The notes beneath the pieces were generated by a model. That model was not told where the DNA came from, did not search any database, and saw only the letters and a list, made by a program, of their open reading frames with translations. From NCBI GenBank assembly GCA_964552465.1, contig CAZKGR010000009.1, positions 49,629-113,628 on the forward strand: DNA of 64,000 nucleotides, written 5' to 3'. Of this stretch, positions 32,252 through 41,386 are shown piece by piece (position 1 is the stretch's first letter; every line of letters begins with the position of its first letter). The position numbers were made by a program, and so were the translations under genes. The DNA comes from BMS3BBIN04 sp964552465 (GTDB lineage: Bacteria > Electryoneota > Electryoneia > Electryoneales > Electryoneaceae).

Positions 32252-34558
32252 ATGATGAATAATCTGCCAACTCAGCAGAACAATCACATCCACCTGAACG
32301 GTGAAGCCGAACACACTGGACGGCGGATCTCGTTCAAGTCCATACTGTTTTCCATCCTAAAACGACCGTTGATTTTGATCGCAACATTGGCGTTGATCAT
32401 GATCCCTGCGGTGTACATATCGCTTGAGGCAACGCGCATGTATATGTCCCGCGCGGTGGTCATGGTGCCTGTACAGGAAACAACGCTTGCAATAACCAGC
32501 GTGATGGGTGGTGGCAATGACCCAACAAAGCCCGAACACTACTATACATCCATCCTGCAAAGCTATGACTACCGTTCAGAAATCGGGTTGGAAGTTGCGA
32601 ATCGGATGCCGGATCTGGGACTGGCGGCCAGCCGGGAAGCAATGAACTCCGTTCGGTTCAGCCGTGATCCACGGCAACCGGGTTTATTCACCATTTCAGC
32701 AGTCTCGCCACAGGAAAATATGGTCGAACCGTTCGTGGATGTGGCTGTGGACGTATTCCGCGATCGAATCTCGTATTACGATCAGCAGGAAGCACGCGCT
32801 GTTGTTGACTTCATCGACGAACAACTGCTGGATCTGAACCAGACAACAATCGACGCGGAAGAAGGTTTACAGAATTTCATGCGCGAAAAGCAGTTCGTCG
32901 TAGATGATCCGGATAAGGGTATCGCGCAAGAACTGACGACCCTCGAAAGCAATTATGCTGACGCTATTGCCAATCTAAACCTGATTAATCTGAACATCAC
33001 GTCCTATGAGCGACAGATTCAGGACGCTCTCGGCAATCTTGCAGAGAAGCCTGACACGATGGCGAATGATCGCGTCCGAGAATCTTATCGCCGGCTTGAT
33101 GAGCTGAAACAGGAAATATTGCATGCTGAAGAAAACGGGCTTCCCAATCATATTGTTGACGCGTTGAATTCAGAACGTCGCCAACTTACGGCGGATCTGA
33201 TGCAGTCCACCGTACTGCATAGCAGTCAATCCGAGCTGAATAGCGACATCTCCTTGAAGAATTTGCAGGAGGTCGTGCGACAACTGGTGATGGATCGGGA
33301 AGAAGCGGAGAATCGTGTCAATTATCTTAGCCGACAAACCAGGATTTTCCGTGAACGGCATCCAAATATTTCCGAAGACATCCTCGATTACACTCGGCTG
33401 CTGCGGAAGCGCGATGTTTTGAAGCAGACCCTTGAAATACTGCTTGAAAAACGTGAAGAAGCGCGAATCAAGATGGCCGCCCAGCTTGGTGGACTAAAAG
33501 TTCTGGATGAGTCTATTTCCCCGGCACCGCTTGCACGGCATACGCCTGAAAAGCTGGCCGCCGCTTTGATAATATCATTATTGATCGGAGTGGTTGCGTC
33601 GTTTCTCGTCGACTATCTCGTCCAGACCATCGATGTGGACCGCGACATCACTGATAACTTTAAGGTGCCGATACTCGGCGTACTTCCTCCCGTTGACCTT
33701 GGCAGACCAAGCAGAAAGCGGTCCTCTACAAGGAAGAAACGACCGCAGAAACGACCGATCATTGGTGATAAGAAATTGATCACCAACGTATCGACACGGT
33801 CATGGTTCCTGGAATCTCTGCGATCCATAAAGACCAGCCTTTTCTTCTGCGCTTCCGAGCGCAAGGTCAATTGCTTCGTGATCACAAGCCCGTTACCGGC
33901 AGAGGGTAAATCGCTAACCACAGCTAACCTTGCAATCTCCATCGCTCAAAGTGGCAAACGTGTGGTACTCGTTGATTGTGACCTGCGGCGTCCGACACAG
34001 AGCAAGCTGTTTGACATCAATCGCAAGCCTGGTGTTGCAGACTATCTGATCAACCCGGAAACTACGCCGTTGGATCGCATCATTATTCAGTCCCACGTGG
34101 ATAATCTTCATATCATCCCAGCCGGAAATGGTCAATTGAACCCTTCAGAACTCCTTGGTTCAAACCGCATGGCGAACATGCTGAACGAATTGCGTTCGAA
34201 TTACGAATTTGTCCTTCTTGATTCGTCCCCGGTGTTGCCGGCTGTGGACTCACGTCAGCTCGGAACGCTCAGCGATGGTCTTGTGTTGATCGCGCACGCT
34301 GAACAGACCAAGATTCGCAACTTTGAAAATGCGATTGATTTGATTCGCAGTTTACAGGTGCCTATCGTCGGAGCAATCCTCAACCATTCGACGCGGCGGT
34401 ACGGATTCGTATACTACCGAACATATGGTTATTACCAGAGTTATTACTATTATGATTCATACAGCGGATACTATGGCTCTACCGAACAGGAAGAAGTCAG
34501 AGCGATTAGCAATAATGGAGAATTTGGTGTAGAAAAGAAGCAGGAAAGTACTGTGTAA
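32252..34558 (+). CDS. wzc: Wzc-type polysaccharide co-polymerase and tyrosine autokinase
   Basis: A 768-residue inner-membrane protein controlling chain length and export. Order: TM1 (38-57), periplasmic Wzz domain with long coiled coil (180-420), TM2 (435-456), a basic linker (485-508), then the BY-kinase: Walker A SPLPAEGKS (546-554), Walker A' VVLVDCDLRRP (571-581) and Walker B FVLLDSSPV (653-661). The tail carries a cluster of 13 tyrosines between residues 717 and 741, the autophosphorylation site. No separate Wzb phosphatase is visible nearby. It forms a pair with wza. A strong terminator follows the gene. Confidence 0.93.
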   Translation: MMNNLPTQQNNHIHLNGEAEHTGRRISFKSILFSILKRPLILIATLALIMIPAVYISLEATRMYMSRAVVMVPVQETTLAITSVMGGGNDPTKPEHYYTSILQSYDYRSEIGLEVANRMPDLGLAASREAMNSVRFSRDPRQPGLFTISAVSPQENMVEPFVDVAVDVFRDRISYYDQQEARAVVDFIDEQLLDLNQTTIDAEEGLQNFMREKQFVVDDPDKGIAQELTTLESNYADAIANLNLINLNITSYERQIQDALGNLAEKPDTMANDRVRESYRRLDELKQEILHAEENGLPNHIVDALNSERRQLTADLMQSTVLHSSQSELNSDISLKNLQEVVRQLVMDREEAENRVNYLSRQTRIFRERHPNISEDILDYTRLLRKRDVLKQTLEILLEKREEARIKMAAQLGGLKVLDESISPAPLARHTPEKLAAALIISLLIGVVASFLVDYLVQTIDVDRDITDNFKVPILGVLPPVDLGRPSRKRSSTRKKRPQKRPIIGDKKLITNVSTRSWFLESLRSIKTSLFFCASERKVNCFVITSPLPAEGKSLTTANLAISIAQSGKRVVLVDCDLRRPTQSKLFDINRKPGVADYLINPETTPLDRIIIQSHVDNLHIIPAGNGQLNPSELLGSNRMANMLNELRSNYEFVLLDSSPVLPAVDSRQLGTLSDGLVLIAHAEQTKIRNFENAIDLIRSLQVPIVGAILNHSTRRYGFVYYRTYGYYQSYYYYDSYSGYYGSTEQEEVRAISNNGEFGVEKKQESTV

Positions 34559-34594
34559 CTTCGGGCTTGGATAGCAAGAGCTGCGACTATATCG

Positions 34595-34628
34595 ACAGTC
34601 CGGTTACACACCGGACTGTTCTTTTCTT
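34595..34628 (+). terminator. Intrinsic terminator after wzc
   Basis: Stem ACAGTCCGG/CCGGACTGT (9 bp, loop TTACACA) followed by TCTTTTCTT, 37 bases after the wzc stop. Confidence 0.85.
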
Positions 34629-34679
34629 GACGATATTTTGAATCAACCATTCGGACGGCATCGTCAATCGAGTTGAACT

Positions 34680-35417
34680 ATGGCTGAAGACTTGGTGCAG
34701 ACACCCCCGGATTCATTGCCGGAAGAGTTGCCGAGATTGCGCGCGGTTGTCTTCGATCTCGACAACACCCTCTTCGACTTCATATCGATGAAAGAGAAGG
34801 CGGTGGAAGCTGCCGCGTGGGCGATGATTGACGCTGGCCTGCCAATGACTCCTGAAGAGGTGACACGCAAGATTTTCCAGGTTTATGAAGCTGAAGGCAT
34901 TGAGTTTCAAAACGTCTTCGACACGGTTCTGATGGAAGCTACCGGAAGTGTTGATTCGAAAATTCTGGCTGCGGGAATCGTGGCTTACCGGCGGGTGCGT
35001 GAAGCAATGCTGGTTCCGTTTCCTCATACCATGTCCACCCTCGTAGCGCTGGTCAAGCGTGGAATCAAGATCGCGGTTGTCTCCGACGCTCCTTCAGTCC
35101 AAGCCTGGTTGCGGCTATGCTACCTTCAACTTCAGGATCTGTTTGATACCGTGGTCACCTTTGACGATACAGGCGAACGTAAACCTTCCCCGCAACCGTA
35201 CCGTTTAGCTCTCTCACGCATTGGTGTCCATCCCAGCGAGGCATTGATGGTAGGCGATTGGATCGATCGCGACCTGCTTGGCGCGAAACGGTTGGGAATG
35301 CGCACCGCGCAAGCCCTCTACGGTGCTGAGCTGCCGGATGAAGCTCCGCCGGTCCTCGCGGATGCTATCCTGCACGACATCCGTGATATCCTCAAGTTGG
35401 TTGATCAATGGGGATGA
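34680..35417 (+). CDS. HAD-superfamily hydrolase (phosphatase)
   Basis: A 245-residue cytoplasmic phosphatase-like protein. Motif I is VVFDLDNTLFD (nucleophile Asp and acid Asp), motif II VVSDAPSV (Ser replaced around S-D-A), motif III the Lys of ERKPSPQPY, and motif IV VGDWIDRDLLGAKRLGM with paired acids. A helical cap sits between motifs I and II (residues 37-110). Family enzymes dephosphorylate sugar phosphates. It lies 69 bp before the pseudaminate synthase-like gene, so it could act on a sugar phosphate of that pathway, but no specific link is visible. The N-terminal 20 residues are a Pro/Glu-rich extension. Confidence 0.85.
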   Translation: MAEDLVQTPPDSLPEELPRLRAVVFDLDNTLFDFISMKEKAVEAAAWAMIDAGLPMTPEEVTRKIFQVYEAEGIEFQNVFDTVLMEATGSVDSKILAAGIVAYRRVREAMLVPFPHTMSTLVALVKRGIKIAVVSDAPSVQAWLRLCYLQLQDLFDTVVTFDDTGERKPSPQPYRLALSRIGVHPSEALMVGDWIDRDLLGAKRLGMRTAQALYGAELPDEAPPVLADAILHDIRDILKLVDQWG

Positions 35418-35486
35418 GGTGCAATAATTGAGGCCGGATGAGGCCATACATGAACGTATTTGTCGCTACAACTTTTGGGTAGACGC

Positions 35487-36521
35487 ATGAACAAAACAAT
35501 CACGATTAACGGTCGTCGTATTGGACTTGGCGAACCTGCGTACATCATCGCTGAACTCGCTGGCAACCATCACAACGATTTCGACCTCGCGGTCAAGATG
35601 ATCGAAGCGGCGGCGGACGCTGGCGCGGATGCGGTCAAGTTGCAACATTTTACCGCGGACGGAATAACCGTCGATAGTGACAAATCGTGGTTCGACCTCG
35701 GCGAAGTTACCATGCACAAGGCGTACAAAGCGTTCGAAACGCCGTGGGAATGGTCTGCTGATTTGAAAGCGAAAGCTAATTCTCTGGGCCTGCATCTTTT
35801 CTCCAGCCCATTCGACTTGAACGCTGTTGATTATCTCGCCGAACTGGACATGCCTGCATATAAGATCGCATCGTTCGAGCTGGTTGACATGACGCTGCTT
35901 AAAGCCGTCGCTAAGACCGGCAAACCGGTTATCATGTCCACCGGGATGGGCAAGTTGAGCGAGATCGAAGAAGCCGTCGCTACGTTACGTGATAATGGTT
36001 GTGACGAAATCGTGTTGCTCAAATGCACCAGCTCCTACCCCGCCCCGCCAGAAGAGGCCAATCTGCGCACGATTCCGTTCCTCCGGGATCTGTTTAACTG
36101 CCCGGCTGGATTGTCTGATCACACGATGGGTATTGCCCTGCCCGTTGCGTCGGTTGCGATGGGTGCGAGTGTAATCGAAAAACACTTTATACTCGACCGT
36201 TCGATGGGCGGAGCGGAGAGCAGCTTCGCGCTGGAACCGTTCGAGTTGAAGCTGTTGGTCGAATCTGTACGCATGGCGGAAAAGGCGTTGGGGACTGTCC
36301 ATTTCGGTCCCGAGGAACGTGAAGCGGACAGCTTGAAATTTCGCCGCAGCCTGTTCGTCGTCGAAGATGTCGCGGAAGGGGAGAAGTTCACAGTGGAGAA
36401 TGTCCGCAGCGTGCGCCCGTCCGACGGTCTCCACACCCGCCATTACGACGAAATCATCGGCCTGAAAGCGTCACGGGCAATTGAGAAGGGCACTCCGTTC
36501 GCGTGGAACATGATTCGCTGA
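35487..36521 (+). CDS. pseI: Pseudaminic acid synthase-type NeuB homologue
   Basis: A 344-residue enzyme that condenses PEP with a 2,4-diacetamido sugar to form pseudaminic acid or a close relative. It follows Campylobacter PseI along its length: IIAELAGNHHND, AVKLQHFTAD, FETPWEWS, FSSPFDLNAVDYL, AYKIASFELVD, VIMSTGMG, KCTSSYPAP, GLSDHTMGI, VIEKHFILDRSMGGAESSF. Both metal histidines are in their normal motifs, unlike the second synthase at 21223. The SAF domain spans residues about 285-344. ATG 35487 is chosen over an upstream TTG. The specific dehydratase and transferase partners (PseB, PseC) are not adjacent; they may be shared with the operon at 18-28 kb. Confidence 0.85.
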   Translation: MNKTITINGRRIGLGEPAYIIAELAGNHHNDFDLAVKMIEAAADAGADAVKLQHFTADGITVDSDKSWFDLGEVTMHKAYKAFETPWEWSADLKAKANSLGLHLFSSPFDLNAVDYLAELDMPAYKIASFELVDMTLLKAVAKTGKPVIMSTGMGKLSEIEEAVATLRDNGCDEIVLLKCTSSYPAPPEEANLRTIPFLRDLFNCPAGLSDHTMGIALPVASVAMGASVIEKHFILDRSMGGAESSFALEPFELKLLVESVRMAEKALGTVHFGPEEREADSLKFRRSLFVVEDVAEGEKFTVENVRSVRPSDGLHTRHYDEIIGLKASRAIEKGTPFAWNMIR

Positions 36522-36582
36522 TTGATGCCTTTGTAGCTGACACAGGTGCGTTCCTCGGATAAACTGGGTATCTTGCAGGATC

Positions 36583-37530
36583 ATGTCTGACCGTCTTCCC
36601 AACTTTCTGCTCGCCGGCGTTCCCAAGTCCGGCACATCGTCCATGCACGCCTACCTGCGCGGGCACCCGGACATTTACCTGCCCGAGCGCAAGGAATTGC
36701 ACTACTTCACCCACGACTTGCTCGCGGAAAACGTGAATGGTCCCGAAGATCGCAATATCTGGGAACGCACGGTGGCTTCACTTGATGAATACCGCAGCTT
36801 CTACCGCGATGCCGAATCACAGAAGATCGTCGGGGAGTCGTCACCGTCCTATGCTTATTTCCATAGCATCATCCCACGCTTGCGCTACACGCTAGGCGAT
36901 GATTTGCGCGTTCTGATCATGATCCGCAACCCGATCCGCCGCGCGTATTCAACTTATGTACACATGGTAGTTAACGAGCGTGAAACCCTCTCATTTCACG
37001 ATGCGATCATGGCTGAGTTAAAACGTAAGCAGAGGGGATACGGTGATTTCTGGCGTTACGCCAAGCATGGATTGTACGCCAAGCCAATCGAAGCGTACCA
37101 GCTGGCGTTCGGCACGGAACGGGTCAAAGTGATTGTACTCGAGGAATTCAACCGCGACAACGAAGCAGGACTGGCTGATTTGCTGGCATGGCTGGGAGTT
37201 GATTCGACCTATCGTCCTCGAGACCTCGGCGCAGCCTATGGCCACACCGGCACCGCGAAGAGTGCAGCATTGAAATCTGTGATGCAGAACGCATCTGCGT
37301 TTGCCGTGCGGGTCAAGAAGCTGGTTCCATCTGGATTATATCAGCGTGCAAAACGCTTCAACGCGCGCCTGAACCGTGCGAACACCAGCCGAGCTGAGTT
37401 TCTGCTCGAGGACCGCACGTGGGATTACCTCGCTGGCTATTTCCGCGAAGATCTGGCACTCACAAGTGAGTTGATTGACAAGGACTTGAGCGAATGGTTG
37501 AAAAGGCCTGACAAGGGGGCCGGGTCATGA
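36583..37530 (+). CDS. Sulfotransferase (PAPS-dependent, carbohydrate type)
   Basis: A 315-residue enzyme that should move sulfate from PAPS to a glycan hydroxyl or amine. The 5'-phosphosulfate loop is AGVPKSGTSSMHAYL (residues 11-25) and the 3'-phosphate site is IMIRNPIRRAYSTYVH (about 110-125), both with the key Lys/Thr and Arg/Ser. The architecture matches the heparan N/O-sulfotransferase-like Sulfotransfer family. ATG 36583 has AGGA upstream. Its stop overlaps the next start by four bases (ATGA), linking it to a glycosyltransferase. It is cytoplasmic by sequence, with no membrane anchor. Confidence 0.88.
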   Translation: MSDRLPNFLLAGVPKSGTSSMHAYLRGHPDIYLPERKELHYFTHDLLAENVNGPEDRNIWERTVASLDEYRSFYRDAESQKIVGESSPSYAYFHSIIPRLRYTLGDDLRVLIMIRNPIRRAYSTYVHMVVNERETLSFHDAIMAELKRKQRGYGDFWRYAKHGLYAKPIEAYQLAFGTERVKVIVLEEFNRDNEAGLADLLAWLGVDSTYRPRDLGAAYGHTGTAKSAALKSVMQNASAFAVRVKKLVPSGLYQRAKRFNARLNRANTSRAEFLLEDRTWDYLAGYFREDLALTSELIDKDLSEWLKRPDKGAGS

Positions 37531-39002
37531 TTTTCACTCCCTATTCAGATGAGCTCGCGGCGACTTTGCTTGAGTTGGAGAACGATCTCAGCCGTGATCA
37601 TTTCTTCGGTGTGCCGATGGGTTCGACGCTCGCAACACCATTCATCCTCGAGTTCTGGAACGGTCGCGGACGTTGGTCACGGAAACAGCGCTGGCAACTT
37701 CGCGCGCAACGTCTGGCTCGTTACCTGCGTCCGTCAGGTAATCTTTCGAACATTGAGCTTGCCGCACGCTCTGATCTTCCCAAGCACCCCATTCTGGTCA
37801 CGTGGCTGCGTGACGATCCGCGTTATAACGGCCTCGTGGAACCTGTACTCGAGCACCTGCCAGTCGGTGAGACGGTTCTGTTAGCGCGTGAATTCAACAA
37901 GTCACTGGGTCGAGATCAGCACCCGCGCCTCCCGCTGATCGCACCACCTCCGCCGGACATGCGGGCGTGGCGAGCGGAGTACATGCGTGTGTCGCCATCC
38001 TGGGCGCGGACGCTGCGTTCCTACGTGCGTAAACACGATTTACCACGCGAATCGCTGCCCTTCCTGCATACAATGTTACTCCATCAATCGCAGCGAGTAA
38101 CAGGTTATCTGGCCATGCTCGAAGCGCTACAACCGCGCGCCATCCTCACCGAATTCGACCGCAACCGGAACGCGTCCTGCCTGATCCTGGCTGCAATACA
38201 CCACGGTGTTCCGACAGCAACTCTTGTCCACGGCACGATCAATCCGCCATACGGTTACAATCCCGTACTCGCGGACCGAATTCTCGTCTGGGGTGAAGTG
38301 CAACGCCGTCAACTGCTCGATCTTGGTACCGATCCAGACAAAATTCGGCTGACCGGGTTTGCACGTGTGCAACGTTCTGAACCACGTGACACCGCCTCGA
38401 TCAAGCAGTCGGTCGGATTGTCGCCGGCCAAGCCTGTGGTCATGCTCGCGACAAATCCGATTGAAGTGTCAGCTCGTGAACTATTGATTGCAACCTATTG
38501 TGATGCGTTCGCCGGGCGGGACGACCTGAATATCATCGTGCGCACCCACCCTGCCGAGGGTGAGAACGCGTGGGGCAAAGAATATCGTGAACGGTATCCC
38601 TATGTTCGCGCGTTCGGACGTGGCGACCAGACGGTCGAAGACGCGCTGGCGATGACCGATGTCTTCGTCTGCAACAACACCGGCATGTCGATGGATGCAT
38701 TGCTGCATGACACACCCGTCGTCCTACTCGACGTCCCCGGCTCCAGCTTACTCAGCAACCAGGAGTTGGCTGACGAAGGTGCGGCGGAAGTTGCGACGAC
38801 GCCAGAAACCCTGGTCGGAGCTGTGGAAACGGTGCTCAAGGCAGGCAAAATCGCGGACAGGTTGAAGGAGAAGCGGGAAGCTTATATCAAGTCGATGTAC
38901 CACGCGACGGGTGATGACGCTGCCGTCAATACGGCGAAGGAGCTACTTGAAATGGCTGGTGGGTCCATAAAGACGGTCAATTTTGGGAACGATAATGCTT
39001 GA
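37527..39002 (+). CDS. GT-B-type glycosyltransferase / surface carbohydrate biosynthesis protein
   Basis: A 491-residue protein with a GT-B two-lobe layout. The C-terminal lobe has FAGRDDLNIIVRTHPAEGE (the R-x-H-P-x-E motif of capsule and CDP-glycerol-type transferases) and ALAMTDVFVCNNTGMSMDAL followed by TPVVLLD, a nucleotide-sugar binding pattern. The N-terminal lobe has a VHGTINPPYGYNP loop typical of this group. The donor and acceptor cannot be deduced. It overlaps the sulfotransferase by four bases and the next transferase by eight bases, so the three form one translational unit. Confidence 0.7.
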   Translation: MIFTPYSDELAATLLELENDLSRDHFFGVPMGSTLATPFILEFWNGRGRWSRKQRWQLRAQRLARYLRPSGNLSNIELAARSDLPKHPILVTWLRDDPRYNGLVEPVLEHLPVGETVLLAREFNKSLGRDQHPRLPLIAPPPPDMRAWRAEYMRVSPSWARTLRSYVRKHDLPRESLPFLHTMLLHQSQRVTGYLAMLEALQPRAILTEFDRNRNASCLILAAIHHGVPTATLVHGTINPPYGYNPVLADRILVWGEVQRRQLLDLGTDPDKIRLTGFARVQRSEPRDTASIKQSVGLSPAKPVVMLATNPIEVSARELLIATYCDAFAGRDDLNIIVRTHPAEGENAWGKEYRERYPYVRAFGRGDQTVEDALAMTDVFVCNNTGMSMDALLHDTPVVLLDVPGSSLLSNQELADEGAAEVATTPETLVGAVETVLKAGKIADRLKEKREAYIKSMYHATGDDAAVNTAKELLEMAGGSIKTVNFGNDNA

Positions 39003-40020
39003 TCGGAAGACCGTCTATCTACTCACTTACAGCGACAAAGCCGTGGCGAAGCCAATTGCGCGAGGCTTTGAGAAACAAGGCTGGAGCTGTCAGCAGTTTG
39101 TTTTTTCAATGCCGGGCATCTCGCCAACCATCATCGGCCTGCGCAAACTCGTCGATCCGATGATCGAGCGGAAGCTACTCGCCAAAGAGTACAACCGTGT
39201 CATCCGGAGCGAGCTGATACAGGCCATACGTGCTAATCCGCCCGATCTGCTGCTGGTGATGAAGGGTCACCGCATTGATCGTGACAATTACGAAGCGATT
39301 CGCGACAGCGGTGTGCCGATCTTCCTCTGGTTTTACGACTCCCAGGAACGTTTCACCCACCAGAGCGATCTGGTACCACTTGCTAAACAGATTTATGTGA
39401 TTGATCGTGAGGATGTTGGGGACGAACGTTACACGTGGCTGCCACTCGGGTATGATGAACACATCTACCATCCCCACGATGCTGCGCCAGACATGGACCT
39501 TCTATTTATCGGTAAACTTGAGCCACGATACTATTCAACTCGCCGCCGTTACCTGCTCGAGCTGGCAAATTCTGATTTGCCACAACGATACCGTGTAGGA
39601 TCGATAGGGACTACGGGTTCACGTTTGCGTGATCGTTTGCTGAATGTCAAACCGCCATTTGAGAGACTCGCGCCTCGGATGCAGCCGGATCAATACGCAG
39701 CGCGCATTGCTGGTGCGAAAATCGTGGTCAACATTCATCAGGACGATGGCGGCATGCCGGTCAATCCGATGTTCTTCGGTGTAGCTGGTTGCGGGGTGTG
39801 TCAGGTAATGGACGACCGCGAGTATTTGTCTGAGTGGATGGTTCCTGATGAGCAGTTCATTCCGGTTACGCCAGAATCCTACCTTTCGACCCTCGAGGAA
39901 TTGTTGCACAATGCTGAGCGTCGGAACCGGGTGGCAAGCGCAGCCGGTGAAGCCGCACTACAACATACCTTTCCTGAACGGATCAAGCGACTCGTAGCCG
40001 ATTTCAACGCACTGGATTAA
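38995..40020 (+). CDS. CgeB-like glycosyltransferase
   Basis: A 341-residue GT-B protein of the CgeB/spore-maturation type. Features are an N-terminal Rossmann lobe with LIQAIRANPPDLLLVMKGH, a central FLWFYDSQERF, then LPLGYDEHIYHP and a C-terminal lobe with DLLFIGKL, AKIVVNIHQDDGG and NPMFFGVAGCGVCQV. CgeB proteins decorate surface polysaccharides or spore crusts with sugars. ATG 38995 overlaps the previous stop by eight bases and is preferred to an in-frame TTG 12 bases upstream. The gene ends the plus-strand block and converges with the polymerase gene (38-bp gap). Confidence 0.78.
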   Translation: MLDRKTVYLLTYSDKAVAKPIARGFEKQGWSCQQFVFSMPGISPTIIGLRKLVDPMIERKLLAKEYNRVIRSELIQAIRANPPDLLLVMKGHRIDRDNYEAIRDSGVPIFLWFYDSQERFTHQSDLVPLAKQIYVIDREDVGDERYTWLPLGYDEHIYHPHDAAPDMDLLFIGKLEPRYYSTRRRYLLELANSDLPQRYRVGSIGTTGSRLRDRLLNVKPPFERLAPRMQPDQYAARIAGAKIVVNIHQDDGGMPVNPMFFGVAGCGVCQVMDDREYLSEWMVPDEQFIPVTPESYLSTLEELLHNAERRNRVASAAGEAALQHTFPERIKRLVADFNALD

Positions 40021-40058
40021 CTTGTCAACTTTCACGGTCGCGGAGTTTCGTTCCGCTG

Positions 40059-41303
40059 CTAAGTGACCCCAATGAGTCGTAAGCGTTTGAACTTGAGCTC
40101 AAGTCCATACGCGTACCCGAAGTAGGTCATCAGCACAAATGAGTGATAGGGCGATATGTATACCGATCTGCCGAAATTGAGCGCTACCTCAACGAGGAAA
40201 AGTGCGAGCAACATCTTCACATGATGCTTTTCCTTACTATTCAGAGGAAGGTTGCGTACCCGAAGGAGTCGGGCGAAACCAACGAAATACATCGAGAAGT
40301 AAAGCCCGAAGCCAACAAGTCCGGTACCGGCCAGAATCTCCATGTAGTCGCTGTGTGCAGCACCTTGATAGGGTGATACCAGGCGGTAATTTCCGAGTCC
40401 GACACCAAATATCGGGTTGTCAAGGAACATTCCCCATCCATCGATATACATGTTGATCCGTTTCTGTTCAGACATCGGATCGAGCATGAATTCCAGCAGC
40501 CGTTTTCCAGCTAGGGTTTCGTTCAGGATGATCGGGACGAGAATCAGGATCACCACAATAAGTAGCGTGGAGAGCAGGAAATCCTTCATACGCAATCTGC
40601 CCTTGCGCGCGGTCTGGAATACATAGTAAAGAGCTATTGCCAGCCCGAGCCCGAGGACGCCCTTGCGCGATCCGGTAAAGATGATCGTCGCAGCGGCAAA
40701 GATCATCAACACGACGAGTGCAATGCGCAGCGACCGATTCTTCGTCTCTATGAATATGTATACCAGGAATCCGATGTACGGAATGGCCTGCTGGCCAATG
40801 GTGTTTGGGTTTGTTATTATTGAATAAACACGTACATCTTCACCCGACAGCGCCGATTGAAACTCGCCGGTCACGATACCATAGACAAGCACAAAGGTCA
40901 GCGCGGGAACATAGCTGATGATATTGGCTTTCAGATCCTCGCGAATTGCAGCCACTCCAAACGCGATCAAGCCAAACACCCACACCTGTAGAGCGGTCAG
41001 ATATTCGCTGACGAAGTGGTTGACATTGAAGGCAACCGCGAAACCGGTCAGCGACCAAAGCAGCCAGAGTCCCACCAACGCCAGTTCCGCCTGCGGATAT
41101 CGTTTATAGTAGAACACTGCGGCGATAAACGTGACTGTGAGGCCCATGCCGAAGTAGACGTTGAACGTGTTGATGCTTGGCAGCAACTCCATCAACGCTT
41201 TACTCATCAGGATGATGATACTCATCGTGATCGCAAACATCGCAGTCACAATCCAGATGAGCAGTTGCCCCTTATCAACAATCGGGCTGGTCTTCCTGGC
41301 CAT
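40059..41303 (-). CDS. O-antigen polymerase/ligase-like membrane protein (Wzy/WaaL family)
   Basis: A polytopic inner-membrane protein of 414 residues with about ten predicted helices (for example LLIWIVTAMFAITMSIIILM, LALVGLWLLWSLTGFAVAF, ILVYGIVTG). The large periplasmic loop before the last helices contains the Wzy_C hallmark FGVGLGNYRLV ... GAAHSDYMEILAGTGLVGF, with the conserved His. The basic YYVFQTARKGRLRMKDF loop is cytoplasmic. Family members polymerise repeat units (Wzy) or attach O-antigen (WaaL) and cannot be separated by sequence alone. A flippase and glycosyltransferases in the same operon favour Wzy. ATG 41303 is preferred over an in-frame TTG at 41357. Confidence 0.8.
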   Translation of the reverse strand: MARKTSPIVDKGQLLIWIVTAMFAITMSIIILMSKALMELLPSINTFNVYFGMGLTVTFIAAVFYYKRYPQAELALVGLWLLWSLTGFAVAFNVNHFVSEYLTALQVWVFGLIAFGVAAIREDLKANIISYVPALTFVLVYGIVTGEFQSALSGEDVRVYSIITNPNTIGQQAIPYIGFLVYIFIETKNRSLRIALVVLMIFAAATIIFTGSRKGVLGLGLAIALYYVFQTARKGRLRMKDFLLSTLLIVVILILVPIILNETLAGKRLLEFMLDPMSEQKRINMYIDGWGMFLDNPIFGVGLGNYRLVSPYQGAAHSDYMEILAGTGLVGFGLYFSMYFVGFARLLRVRNLPLNSKEKHHVKMLLALFLVEVALNFGRSVYISPYHSFVLMTYFGYAYGLELKFKRLRLIGVT

Positions 41304-41386
41304 CAATTGCCGGTAGGAATCGTGAAAATATGCTGGTTGTTGAACGTGATTGGGCAAGGCTGACAGGTCCGTGGTTTAAACCGTTG

